Below are positions 9,378 through 16,497 of a stretch of 16,949 nucleotides of DNA, one piece after another. Position 1 is the stretch's first letter. The number at the start of each line of letters is the position of its first letter. The position numbers were made by a program, and so were the translations under genes. The DNA is taken from contig DHXA01000251.1 of the NCBI GenBank assembly GCA_002413455.1, forward strand, positions 1 to 16,949, written 5' to 3'. The notes under the pieces were generated by a model. It was not told where the DNA came from. It saw only the letters and a list, made by a program, of their open reading frames with translations, and ran no database searches. This DNA comes from Rhodanobacter sp. UBA5168. GTDB taxonomy: Bacteria; Pseudomonadota; Gammaproteobacteria; Xanthomonadales; Rhodanobacteraceae.

Positions 9378-10240
9378 TCAGTGCAGATAGGCGGGAAAGT
9401 GCGGCAGCAGGGCGATGTCGCGCGGATCGTGCTGGATCACCAGCCGCGCATGCGTCCGCGCGGCGTTCGTTTCGAACCGATCCATCGATGCCAGTGTGGC
9501 GACGCGCTCGACGTTGACCTTCGGCACACGCCGCAGCCGGCGGGCTTCGCGGCTGTGGTAAAGGTCGCCGCTGAGCAGCACCACCCCGGCGTGCGGCAGG
9601 CGCAGTTGCAGTGCCTGGTGGCCGGGAGTGTGGCCGGGCAGCAACAGCAGTTGCGCGCTGCCGTCGCCGAAGACATCGGTGTCGCCATCGACGAGGCGGA
9701 TCTTTGCGTTCCTGTATGCACTGACTGGTGCCAGTGATTCGAACGGCGGCGGCGTGGGGCCGGTCGCGGCGGCCAGTTCCCGGCGCTGCAGGATCCAGGT
9801 GGCGTCGCCGAACAGGTTGGCGTTGCCGGTGTGGTCGATGTGCCAGTGCGAGAACGCCAGGTAGTCGATGTCGGACGGCTTCAGGTCCAGTGCCTTGAGC
9901 TGGTCGACCAGCTTGACCCGCACGCTGCCATGGATGCCGGGGGCGAAGTCGATACCGTCCGGGCGGTCGGCAATGGCATCGCCCAGCCGGTCTCCCACAG
10001 CAGGATGCCTTTCGGGTGGCGAATCAGGAAGCACGGCACCGACATCGTGCCCGGCTTGCCGTCCAGCGTGCCGCTGTCGTCGAACATGCCCATGTCGCGC
10101 GCATCGATGCGGCCGCAATCGAGCACGTACAGGCGGATGTCGGTTGGCGCGTCTGTTGCGTGAGCGAACGTGGCGACTGCCACCAGCACCATGAACAGCA
10201 GCCCGCACGTGGTGCGGGACAAGGAAGGGAAGATACGCAC
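9378..10240 (-). pseudogene. Metallo-beta-lactamase-fold hydrolase (AHL-lactonase-like), frameshifted
   Basis: Two overlapping frames make one protein. The first starts at GTG 10240 with a signal peptide (about residues 1-28, ending FAHA) and runs to TG near 9987. The second carries LGDAIADRPDG onward to the stop at 9378. Inserting one base between 9984 and 9988 joins them into about 288 residues. The metal ligands are all in the second frame: HWHIDH (9831-9848), GHTPGH, SGDLYH and a late QHDPRD histidine. This pattern fits periplasmic or exported MBL-fold lactonases related to N-acyl-homoserine lactonases, but the substrate is not determinable. It follows the alcohol dehydrogenase gene by 10 bases on the same strand and faces ribD. 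The break may be a real mutation or a sequencing error. Confidence 0.85.
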
Positions 10241-10250
10241 GGGGTGGCTC

Positions 10251-11261
10251 TCAGAGGTTGAAGTCGATGGCGAGTTTGCCGAAGTGGCGGCCGGCGATGA
10301 GGTACTCGAAGGCTTCGCGCAGCTGGTTGAAGCCGTAGGCGTGGTCGATCACCGGTTCCAGCCCAGTGGCCTCGATGGCAGCGACCATCTGCTCATGCGT
10401 TTCCAGCGGCGCTACCGAAATGCCCTGTACTCGGACGCGCTTCAGAACCACCTTGGACAAAGGCAGTGTTGCGTCCATCCCGCCGATCCAGCCGAGCACC
10501 CCGATGAAGCCGTGCATGCGCACGGCCTCCAGCGATTGCGCCAGCGTTGCCGCGCCGATCGTCTCGATCACCGCATCCACGCCGCTGCCGCCGCTCGCTT
10601 CGCGTACAAGCGCGCCCCACTGCGGGTTCCTGGCGTAGTTGATGCCGATGTCGGCGCCCAGCGTCTTTGCGCGTTCCAGCTTGTCGTCGCTGGACGACAG
10701 TACGATCACCCGGGCACCGCGCGATCTGGCGAACTGCAATGCGAACAGGGACACGCCGCCAGTGCCGATCAACAAGACGGTCTGGCCGGCGGTGACCTGG
10801 GCCAGTTCCAACGTTTGCCAGGCGGTGAGCGCGGCAATCGGGAGCGTGGCGGCTTGCACGCGGGAGAGGTGCGCTGGTGCGCGCGCCAGCGAGTACTGAT
10901 CGAAGCAGGCCAGTTCGCGCATCACGCCGTCGAACGGACCGCCGATTTCCGCGCCCTCCCATTCCGGTCGCATCGCGCCGGCAATCCAGCGCGACTTGTA
11001 GAACGTGGTGACGCGGTCGCCGGGCTTGAAGCGGGTCACCGCAGCACCGACCTCCAGCACCGTGCCGGCGCCATCGGACACCGGCACGATCGGCAACGGC
11101 ACACCGCGATAGAGATCGCCGGACACCACCATATGGTCGCGATAGTTGAGCGAGGCCGCTTCCATCCGCACCAGCACCTCGTGGGGGGCGGGACGCGGTG
11201 CGGGCAGGTCGACAAGATCGAGATGATCCAGGCCGAACGCGGTGAGCTGGATGCTGCGCAT
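10251..11261 (-). CDS. NAD(P)-dependent alcohol dehydrogenase / quinone reductase-like MDR protein
   Basis: The 336-residue protein belongs to the medium-chain dehydrogenase/reductase superfamily. The N-terminal catalytic domain has the SLNYRD motif (37-42) and PVSDGAGTVLEVG (60-72). The Rossmann domain has the cofactor loop GTGGV (166-170) after AALTAWQTL. The structural-zinc cysteine cluster and the GHE zinc motif of classical alcohol dehydrogenases are absent, so it is probably a zinc-independent reductase acting on quinones, enones or similar electrophiles. The start is ATG 11261, with AAGGA seven bases upstream. It is divergent from the LysR gene, with a 97-base shared promoter region, and is followed 10 bases downstream by the broken MBL hydrolase, probably one operon under LysR control. 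Confidence 0.92.
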   Translation of the reverse strand: MRSIQLTAFGLDHLDLVDLPAPRPAPHEVLVRMEAASLNYRDHMVVSGDLYRGVPLPIVPVSDGAGTVLEVGAAVTRFKPGDRVTTFYKSRWIAGAMRPEWEGAEIGGPFDGVMRELACFDQYSLARAPAHLSRVQAATLPIAALTAWQTLELAQVTAGQTVLLIGTGGVSLFALQFARSRGARVIVLSSSDDKLERAKTLGADIGINYARNPQWGALVREASGGSGVDAVIETIGAATLAQSLEAVRMHGFIGVLGWIGGMDATLPLSKVVLKRVRVQGISVAPLETHEQMVAAIEATGLEPVIDHAYGFNQLREAFEYLIAGRHFGKLAIDFNL

Positions 11262-11307
11262 GACGTGTTCCTTGAAGGAAAGGAAAGAAACGCCGCCATG
11301 GTGGACG

Positions 11308-11341
11308 TGCCTTGTTGGAGCGATAATCCATCGTCAAGGCA
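11308..11341. promoter_or_regulatory. Inverted repeat in the ADH/LysR divergent promoter region
   Basis: TGCCTTG (11308-11314) and CAAGGCA (11335-11341) are perfect inverted repeats separated by 20 bases, between the divergent starts at 11261 and 11359. Inside lies CGATAATCCATCG, itself partly symmetric. LysR regulators usually bind such interrupted dyads between their own gene and a divergent target. No clear -35/-10 pair could be assigned. Confidence 0.4.
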
Positions 11342-11358
11342 TATCTTTTGTTCGCTCA

Positions 11359-12270
11359 ATGAACAGGTCATTCGAGCTCACGCCAACCCGCCTGCGCGAG
11401 TTGCGCGGCTTCGCCGCGGCGGCGAGGCGACTGAATTTCTCGCAGGCCGCGCGCGAGGTCGGCTGCACGCCTTCGGTGCTGAGCCGGCGCATCGCCGCGC
11501 TGGAGGATGCCGTGGGCGGCAGGCTGTTTCTGCGGACCACCCGCCGGATGACGCTGACCGCGCGCGGCGAGCAATTGCTGGCGCACTGCCAGCGGCTGGA
11601 GGCTGTCGCGGCCGATCTCGCGGCCGACCTGCGCCCGCATCGCGGCGAGCCGGCCGGTCGCTTGCGCGTGCATCTGCCGGCGGCGTATGGCCGCCATCGC
11701 ATCGCACCCTTGCTGGCCTCGTTCATGCGCCGCCATCCGCTGATCCGGCTGGAGGCGATCTACGACGACGCGTACGTCGACATGGTCGAGGCGAAGATCG
11801 ACCTGGCGCTGCGCGTGGGCAGGCTCGCCGACACGCAACTGGTGGCGCGGCGGGTCGGCACGATGCGGCGCTACCTGTGCGCGGCGCCCGACTATCTGGC
11901 CGCGGCATCGCCGCTGGCTGATCCGGCCGACCTGAAAAAGCACCGCTGCATCGCCTTCAGCGGTTTGCGCACGGGCACGCTGTGGCAGTTCAGTCAGCAA
12001 CGCCGACGGCGTTCGGTACGCATCGATCCGGTGCTGTCGAGCAACGACGCGCACGCCCTGCTCGACGCCGCACTGGCCGGCGTCGGCATCGCGATGCAGG
12101 GCGACTACATGGCCGATCCGCTGGCGGCGGCAGGGCGCCTGGTCGAAGTGCTGCCGGATTGGCCATTGAGCAGTTCGCCGATCCACCTGTTGTGGCTGCC
12201 CGGTGCGGACCGGACACCGGCGCTGCGACGCCTGATCGACGATCTGGTCGAGGCACTGGCCGCTGGGTGA
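11359..12270 (+). CDS. LysR family transcriptional regulator
   Basis: This 303-residue protein has the standard LTTR layout: an N-terminal winged helix-turn-helix (about residues 10-68, with FSQAAREVGCTPSVLSRRIA and then LFLRTTRRMTLTARG) and a C-terminal periplasmic-binding-protein-like effector domain (about 92-300). The CrgA/AaeR-like segment DLALRVGRLADTQLVARRVG and VGTMRRYLCAAPDYLA are typical of the branch that often controls divergent oxidoreductase genes. The start is ATG 11359, which puts the HTH at the usual distance. There is no Shine-Dalgarno sequence close by, so the message may be leaderless or weakly translated. The divergent ADH gene is its likely target; the inducer is unknown. 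Confidence 0.94.
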   Translation: MNRSFELTPTRLRELRGFAAAARRLNFSQAAREVGCTPSVLSRRIAALEDAVGGRLFLRTTRRMTLTARGEQLLAHCQRLEAVAADLAADLRPHRGEPAGRLRVHLPAAYGRHRIAPLLASFMRRHPLIRLEAIYDDAYVDMVEAKIDLALRVGRLADTQLVARRVGTMRRYLCAAPDYLAAASPLADPADLKKHRCIAFSGLRTGTLWQFSQQRRRRSVRIDPVLSSNDAHALLDAALAGVGIAMQGDYMADPLAAAGRLVEVLPDWPLSSSPIHLLWLPGADRTPALRRLIDDLVEALAAG

Positions 12271-12308
12271 AACCCCGCCTTGATCGTGCGCGAAACGGAA
12301 CGCTGTTT

Positions 12309-12325
12309 CCCGCCGGTACGGCGGG
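12309..12325 (+). terminator. Hairpin after lysR
   Basis: CCCGCC (12309-12314) pairs with GGCGGG (12320-12325) around GGTAC, 38 bases after the lysR stop. No U-run follows, so terminator function is only suggested by position. A TAGACT hexamer at 12344-12349 could be the -10 box of the riboswitch transcript, but no -35 box was found. Confidence 0.3.
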
Positions 12326-12379
12326 TGTAGTCGGAGGAAGTGGTAGACTGCCGCGACCGGCTTGGCCGGCAGTACACGA

Positions 12380-12542
12380 CGTCTTCAGGGCGGGGCGAAA
12401 TTCCCCACCGGCGGTAGGCCTCTCGAGGCGAGCCCGCGAGCGCTTCCGGTCACACCGGAAGGTCAGCAGATCCGGTCCAATGCCGGAGCCGACGGTTGGA
12501 AACTGGCGACAGTTTCCTCACAGTCCGGATAAAGAGAAGACG
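12380..12542 (+). ncRNA. FMN riboswitch (RFN element)
   Basis: The conserved RFN strings are all present: TCAGGGCGGGGCGAAATTCC near 12385, CCCCACCGGCGGTA (12403-12416), GAGCCCGCGAGCGC (12430-12443), GGTCAGCAGATCCGGT (12461-12476), CCGGAGCCGACGGTT (12483-12497) and AGTCCGGATAAAGAGAAGA (12522-12540). The closing P1 stem is CGTCTTC (12380-12386) with GAAGACG (12536-12542). The element binds FMN and lowers expression of the downstream riboflavin genes. No U-rich terminator follows, while the ribE ribosome-binding site lies in a small hairpin, so control of translation initiation is most likely. Confidence 0.97.
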
Positions 12543-12620
12543 GCACGGCGGGCGCTTCACGGCGCGTGCCTGCCCTCATGCCTTGAGGCGTACTCGCTCA
12601 CTACATGCGGGATACGTTTC

Positions 12621-12674
12621 ATGAAATCCATGGCATCCATGCAGTCCATCACCCTCCGTCCGGAGGTGGGCTGA
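12621..12674 (+). CDS. Putative 17-codon leader peptide overlapping ribE
   Basis: ATG at 12621 opens a 17-residue frame that ends in TGA at 12672-12674, sharing its last base with the ribE ATG (TGATG). GGGA at 12609-12612 could serve as a ribosome-binding site. The frame contains three 9-base repeats (TCCATG-type, encoding SMA-SMQ-SIT). Ribosomes translating it would melt the hairpin that covers the ribE Shine-Dalgarno sequence. Whether it is translated is unknown; it could be a chance frame. Confidence 0.3.
   Translation: MKSMASMQSITLRPEVG
12653..12666 (+). promoter_or_regulatory. Hairpin sequestering the ribE ribosome-binding site
   Basis: CCTCC (12653-12657) and GGAGG (12662-12666) form a 5-bp stem with a GTCC loop. 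GGAGG is the ribE Shine-Dalgarno sequence, seven bases before the ATG at 12674. This fits the expression platform of a translational FMN riboswitch. The link to aptamer state is inferred. Confidence 0.5.
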
Positions 12675-13315
12675 TGTTCACCGGCATCATCCAGTCCGTG
12701 GGCCGCATCGTGCGGCTCGAGCCGCGCGGCGGCGACGTGCGCCTGCACGTCGAGACCGCCGCCCTCGATCTATCCGACGTGCAGCTGGGCGACTCGATCG
12801 CCGTGTCCGGTGTGTGCCTCACCGCGATCGCGCTGGAACCGAGCGGTTTCAGCGCCGACGTTTCCAACGAGACGCTGTCGCTCACGTCGCTGGGCAAGCT
12901 GAAGGCCGGCGACCCGGTGAATCTCGAGAAGGCGCTACGCCTGGCCGACCGTCTCGGCGGGCACCTGGTCTCCGGCCACGTCGACGGTCTCGGCAAGGTG
13001 ATCTCCATCGTTCCGGACGGCCGCTCGCAACGCTGGACGTTCGAGGTGCCACCTTCGATCTCGCGCTACATCGCCGCCAAGGGTTCGGTGTGCATCGACG
13101 GCACCAGCCTCACCGTCAATGAAGTCGCGGGACACGGGTTCGGCGTCAACCTGATCCCGCACACGGTCGAACACACCGCATTTCACGCGCGCCGCGTCGG
13201 CGACGCGGTCAACATCGAGGTGGACGTGATCGCACGCTACGTCGAGCGACTGCTTTCCAGCGGCGGGACGCCGCGGCTGGACGAGGCGTTTCTCAAGCAG
13301 CACGGTTTCGCCTGA
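12674..13315 (+). CDS. ribE: Riboflavin synthase alpha chain
   Basis: RibE joins two molecules of 6,7-dimethyl-8-ribityllumazine to give riboflavin and a pyrimidinedione; the enzyme is a trimer. The 213-residue protein has two tandem lumazine-binding domains. The first (1 to about 97) begins with the invariant MFTGIIQ and has [12 protein letters not shown]. The second (about 98 to 195) has [10 protein letters not shown] and [12 protein letters not shown]. The start is ATG 12674 because MFTG is conserved at the N-terminus in this family and GGAGG precedes it. An in-frame ATG at 12605 would add a His-rich tail and is rejected. It is the first gene after the FMN riboswitch, with ribB 54 bases downstream. 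The gene is called ribC in some species. Confidence 0.97.
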   Translation: MFTGIIQSVGRIVRLEPRGGDVRLHVETAALDLSDVQLGDSIAVSGVCLTAIALEPSGFSADVSNETLSLTSLGKLKAGDPVNLEKALRLADRLGGHLVSGHVDGLGKVISIVPDGRSQRWTFEVPPSISRYIAAKGSVCIDGTSLTVNEVAGHGFGVNLIPHTVEHTAFHARRVGDAVNIEVDVIARYVERLLSSGGTPRLDEAFLKQHGFA

Positions 13316-13326
13316 CTCAGGTTTCC

Positions 13327-13342
13327 TTCCCGACGTCGGGAA
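13327..13342. repeat. 16-bp perfect palindrome between ribE and ribB
   Basis: TTCCCGACGTCGGGAA is its own reverse complement. It is followed by an A-rich run on the plus strand, so it is not a plus-strand terminator. It may act as an intercistronic mRNA hairpin or a protein-binding site. Confidence 0.4.
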
Positions 13343-13369
13343 AGACAAAAAAACACCCAAGGAACACCC

Positions 13370-14461
13370 ATGGCTTTCAACACCATCCCCGAAATCCTCG
13401 AAGACATCCGCGCCGGTCGCATGGTGGTGATCCTCGACGACGAAGACCGCGAGAACGAGGGCGACCTGATCATGGCCGCCGAGAAAGTGCGCGCCGAGGA
13501 CATCAACTTCATGGTGCGCGAAGCGCGCGGGCTGGTCTGCGTCACGCTGACCGAGCAGCGCACGCGCCAGCTTGGCCTGCGCCCGATGGTCAGCGACAAC
13601 ACCTCGTCCTACCACACCAACTTCACCGTCTCGATCGAGGCAGCCGAGGGCGTCACCACCGGCATCTCGGCGCACGACCGCGCGCGCACGATCCAGGTCG
13701 CGGTGAAGTCCGACGCGAAGCCGCAGGATCTGGTGCAACCCGGCCACATCTTCCCGCTTACCGCGCAACCTGGCGGCGTGCTGACCCGCGCCGGGCACAC
13801 CGAGGCGGGCTGCGACCTGGCCGCGCTGGCCGGGCTGGAACCCTCGGCGGTGCTGATCGAAGTACTGCATGAAGATGGCTCGATGGCGCGCCGCCCGGAG
13901 CTGGAAATCTTCGCGGCGAAACATGGCCTGAAGATCGGCTCGATCGCCGACCTGATCCGCTACCGGCTGGAAACCGAGAAGACCGTGCAGCGCGTCTACG
14001 AGGAAAACGTGCAGACCGAGTTCGGCGTGTTCCGGCTGGTGGCGTATCGCGACGTGATTCGCCGTGGCCTGCATTTCGCGCTGGTGCGCGGCACGGTCGA
14101 CGATGGTGCGCCGGTGCTGTCGCGGGTGCATGTGCGCAACACGTTGTCCGATGTATTGCATCTGCAGCGCGATGACCTTGGCCTCACCGTGACATCGGCA
14201 TTGCGCCGGATCGCCGACGAGGATCGCGGCGTGCTGCTGGTGCTGTCCGGCGAGGACACGCCCGAAGCGCTGCTGGCCCGTCTTCAGCGCCAACCCAGCA
14301 CACAGGCACCGGAAGACGTGCAGCAGCAGGAGTGGCGCCAGCTGGGCCTCGGTGCGCAGATCCTGGCCCACCTGGGCGTGCATCGGCTGCGCGTACTCGG
14401 TACGCCGCGCAAGCTGGTCGGCCTGGCCGGCTTCGGGCTGGAAGTGGTGGAGTACGTCTGA
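13370..14461 (+). CDS. ribB: 3,4-dihydroxy-2-butanone-4-phosphate synthase fused to a degenerate GTP cyclohydrolase II-like domain
   Basis: The N-terminal domain (1 to about 203) is RibB, which makes the four-carbon unit of riboflavin from ribulose 5-phosphate. It shows [11 protein letters not shown] (23-33) with the metal-binding acids, and [15 protein letters not shown] (141-155) with the His-Thr-Glu-Ala-Gly-Cys motif. The C-terminal domain (about 205-363) aligns with RibA in its opening [11 protein letters not shown] and in [18 protein letters not shown]. The zinc-binding core, normally SECLTGD..GSLRCDC, is replaced by [16 protein letters not shown] (254-269), with no cysteine. The cyclohydrolase should therefore be dead, matching the RibBX-type variant known in Proteobacteria. 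AAGGAA at 13359-13364 gives a good ribosome-binding site. Confidence 0.96.
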   Translation: MAFNTIPEILEDIRAGRMVVILDDEDRENEGDLIMAAEKVRAEDINFMVREARGLVCVTLTEQRTRQLGLRPMVSDNTSSYHTNFTVSIEAAEGVTTGISAHDRARTIQVAVKSDAKPQDLVQPGHIFPLTAQPGGVLTRAGHTEAGCDLAALAGLEPSAVLIEVLHEDGSMARRPELEIFAAKHGLKIGSIADLIRYRLETEKTVQRVYEENVQTEFGVFRLVAYRDVIRRGLHFALVRGTVDDGAPVLSRVHVRNTLSDVLHLQRDDLGLTVTSALRRIADEDRGVLLVLSGEDTPEALLARLQRQPSTQAPEDVQQQEWRQLGLGAQILAHLGVHRLRVLGTPRKLVGLAGFGLEVVEYV

Positions 14462-14473
14462 TCCGCCACTCCC

Positions 14474-14488
14474 GCGCCACCTTGGCGC
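14474..14488 (+). other. Short hairpin after ribB
   Basis: GCGCCA (14474-14479) pairs with TGGCGC (14483-14488) around a CCT loop, 12 bases after the ribB stop. There is no U-tract. CATAAT at 14513-14518 downstream resembles a -10 box, without a -35 partner, so a weak internal promoter for the next gene is possible. Confidence 0.25.
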
Positions 14489-14544
14489 CATGCGGCGATG
14501 GCTCCGTCACCGCATAATCCGCTGACTTCCCGTCGACCAAGCCC

Positions 14545-15495
14545 ATGCCCGAAATCCTTGTCCGCCTGATCGCCCCTTCCGGCTATCCGCACGACCCCGC
14601 CGCCATGACGCGCGGGGTGGAGCGGTTGCGTGAGGCGGGATGTGTGGTGGAAGGCCTGGACGTGCTCGAACGCACCGAGCTGCGTTTCGCCGGCAGCGAC
14701 CTCGAGCGCGCAGCGGACATCAATGCACTGGCCGCCCTCGACATGCTGCCGGATGTGGCGCTGGTGACCCGTGGTGGTTACGGCGCCACGCGCCTGCTGC
14801 AGCATCTGCACTATGACGCCTTGCGTGAACGACTGGCCGATGCATCCACGCTGCTGCTGGGGCATAGCGACTTCACGGCCCTGCAGCTGGCGCTGTATGC
14901 AAGGAGCGGCCTGTGCACGTTCAGCGGGCCGTTGCTGGCGGACCTGGGGTCGGAATCGTGCACGGCCTACACCTGGCAGCATTTCTGGGGCACGCTGACG
15001 TCGTCGGCGTCGACGGCAACGTGGTCGGCCACCACAGCGGCCGAAGTAGATGTGCAAGGCCCGCTGTGGGGGGGCAATCTCGCCGTGCTGTGCAGCCTGC
15101 TCGGTACGCCGTACTTCCCGCAGATCGAGGGCGGCATCCTGTTCGTCGAGGATGTCGGCGAGCCGCCGTTCCGCATCGAGCGTCTGCTCTATCAGCTGCA
15201 TCTGTCCGGCGTGCTCGCCCGTCAGCGCGCGCTGGTGCTGGGCGACTTCAGCCATTGCCGGCCCGGTGGGCGCGACAACGGCTACGATCTGGCCGCGGCG
15301 TTCGCGCAGATTCGTGCCGTGGCGGGTATTCCCGTGGTCGATGGCCTGCCGCACGGACACGCCGCGAAGCAGCTGACCTTGCCGTTTGCCGCACCGGCGC
15401 GGCTGCGTGTGGCGGATGGCCATGCGCGGCTGGATTTCACCGACTATCCGCACCTGGAGCGTGCCGTGCCGGTCGGCACCGCCGAAAACCCGTAA
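14545..15495 (+). CDS. ldcA: LD-carboxypeptidase (peptidase family S66, muramoyltetrapeptide carboxypeptidase)
   Basis: LdcA removes the terminal D-alanine from murein tetrapeptides in the cytoplasm during cell-wall recycling. The 316-residue protein shows the S66 layout: VALVTRGGYGATRLL (71-85), the nucleophile Ser108 in GHSDFTAL, the catalytic Glu202 in FVEDVGEPPFRIERLL, and the catalytic His272 in GLPHGHAAKQLTLP. The length matches the family at about 300-315. The ATG at 14545 lacks a clear Shine-Dalgarno sequence. The gene sits inside the riboflavin operon between ribB and ribH, all on one strand, although its reaction has no link to flavin synthesis. The residue numbers of the Glu and His are assigned by motif, not by alignment. 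Confidence 0.93.
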   Translation: MPEILVRLIAPSGYPHDPAAMTRGVERLREAGCVVEGLDVLERTELRFAGSDLERAADINALAALDMLPDVALVTRGGYGATRLLQHLHYDALRERLADASTLLLGHSDFTALQLALYARSGLCTFSGPLLADLGSESCTAYTWQHFWGTLTSSASTATWSATTAAEVDVQGPLWGGNLAVLCSLLGTPYFPQIEGGILFVEDVGEPPFRIERLLYQLHLSGVLARQRALVLGDFSHCRPGGRDNGYDLAAAFAQIRAVAGIPVVDGLPHGHAAKQLTLPFAAPARLRVADGHARLDFTDYPHLERAVPVGTAENP

Positions 15496-15498
15496 AAT
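15493..15498 (+). promoter_or_regulatory. Possible -10 box upstream of ribH
   Basis: TAAAAT overlaps the ldcA stop codon, 43 bases before ribH. No matching -35 box is seen. It could support separate transcription of ribH-nusB-thiL. Confidence 0.3.
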
Positions 15499-15540
15499 GG
15501 CCGGTCAGCAAGGGCCGCGCGTCCACCGAGGAAGAATGCA

Positions 15541-16002
15541 ATGAAGATCATCGAAGGCGATTTCGCCACGCCGAAAGGCCGCTTTGCCATCGTCGCCGGC
15601 CGTTTCAACGGGTTCGTCGTCGAACCGCTGGTGGCCGGCGCGCGGGATGTGCTGGTGCGCCACGGCGTGAAGGACGACGCGATCGACCTGGTCCGCGTGC
15701 CGGGCGCGTGGGAGATCGCGCTGGCCGCGCACAAACTGGCGAACTCCGGCAAGTACGCGGCGGTGATCGCGCTGGGCGCGGTGATCCGCGGTTCCACACC
15801 GCATTTCGATTTCGTCGCCGGCGAGTGCGCCAAGGGCCTGGCGAAAGCTGCGCTGGATTCTGGCGTGCCGGTGGCGTTCGGCGTGCTCACCACCGACAGC
15901 ATCGAGCAGGCGATCGAGCGCTCCGGCACCAAGGCCGGCAACAAGGGCGCGGACGCCGCGATCGCCGCGCTGGAAATGGCCAACCTGTACGGGAAACTGT
16001 GA
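15541..16002 (+). CDS. ribH: 6,7-dimethyl-8-ribityllumazine synthase
   Basis: RibH condenses the ribityl-aminouracil with dihydroxybutanone phosphate to form lumazine, the substrate of RibE, usually as a 60-mer or smaller shell. The 153-residue product has the typical motifs: RFN (21-23) for substrate stacking, VPGAWEIAL (53-61), and [12 protein letters not shown] with the catalytic His88. The C-terminal [14 protein letters not shown] is conserved. The start is ATG 15541, preceded by GAGGA eight bases upstream; ATG 15536 is out of frame. The stop overlaps the nusB start by one base (TGATG), an arrangement common in gammaproteobacteria. Confidence 0.98.
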   Translation: MKIIEGDFATPKGRFAIVAGRFNGFVVEPLVAGARDVLVRHGVKDDAIDLVRVPGAWEIALAAHKLANSGKYAAVIALGAVIRGSTPHFDFVAGECAKGLAKAALDSGVPVAFGVLTTDSIEQAIERSGTKAGNKGADAAIAALEMANLYGKL

Positions 16003-16454
16003 TGAGCGAGCATCCGCAGGGCCTCGACATGCAGGCACGTTCGCGGGCCCGCCGCCGCGCATTGCAGGCGCTGTACGCGTGGCAGCTGAGTGGCAGTCAC
16101 ATGAACGCGGTGATCGATCAGTTCCGCCACGAGCAGGACATGGAAGTGGCCGACCTCGAGTATTTCGAGGACCTGTTGCACGGCGTCGAGAAAAACGTCG
16201 ATGCGCTCGATGAAGCCTTGCGCCCGCACATCGACCGCGAAGTGGCGCAGATCGATCCGATCGAGCGCGCCGCGCTGCGGTTGGCCGCCTACGAGTTGAA
16301 ATTCCGCCCCGATGTGCCGTACCGGGTGGTGATCAACGAGGCGATCGAAGTCACCAAGCGCTTCGGCGCCGATCACGGCCACAGCTACGTCAACGGCGTG
16401 CTGGACAAGCTGGCCAGTGAACTGCGGGTCGTCGAAAAGCAGCACGGCCGCTGA
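16002..16454 (+). CDS. nusB: Transcription antitermination factor NusB
   Basis: NusB binds boxA RNA with NusE (ribosomal protein S10) and promotes antitermination of rRNA operons. The 150-residue all-helical protein has RSRARRRALQALYAWQLSG (13-31) with the arginine-rich N-terminus. It also has IDPIERAALRLAAYEL and the signature PYRVVINEAIEVTKRFGADHGHSYVNGVLDKLA. Its ATG shares a base with the ribH stop, so translation is coupled. The N-terminal ten residues are not conserved; an internal ATG at codon 10 would also be possible. Confidence 0.97.
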   Translation: MSEHPQGLDMQARSRARRRALQALYAWQLSGSHMNAVIDQFRHEQDMEVADLEYFEDLLHGVEKNVDALDEALRPHIDREVAQIDPIERAALRLAAYELKFRPDVPYRVVINEAIEVTKRFGADHGHSYVNGVLDKLASELRVVEKQHGR

Positions 16455-16466
16455 GCAGCGGACCGA

Positions 16467-16497
16467 TCCCCGATTCTCCATCTCCGGATCCCGGCTC
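16467..16497 (+). repeat. CCGATTCTCC-type dispersed repeat before thiL
   Basis: The 43-base nusB-thiL gap contains CCCCGATTCTCCATCTCCGG followed by ATCCCGGCTC, which runs straight into the thiL ATG. It resembles, in the opposite orientation, the GGGAATCGG units after glyA (7551-7570). The ending CTCCCGGCTC before nrdR is nearly the same. It leaves thiL with only a weak ribosome-binding site (GGA at 16485). Confidence 0.4.

Noticed and set aside
10170..11921. A 583-codon plus-strand frame opposite ADH and overlapping lysR
   Set aside because: Antisense to a good MDR gene and out of frame with lysR; composition is shadow-like.
12605..12673. Earlier in-frame start of ribE adding a His-rich 23-residue N-terminus
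   Set aside because: RibE proteins begin with MFTGI, and GGAGG is placed for the ATG at 12674. The extension has no ribosome-binding site.
12935..14491. A 518-codon minus-strand frame opposite ribE-ribB
   Set aside because: Shadow of conserved genes; no family resemblance.
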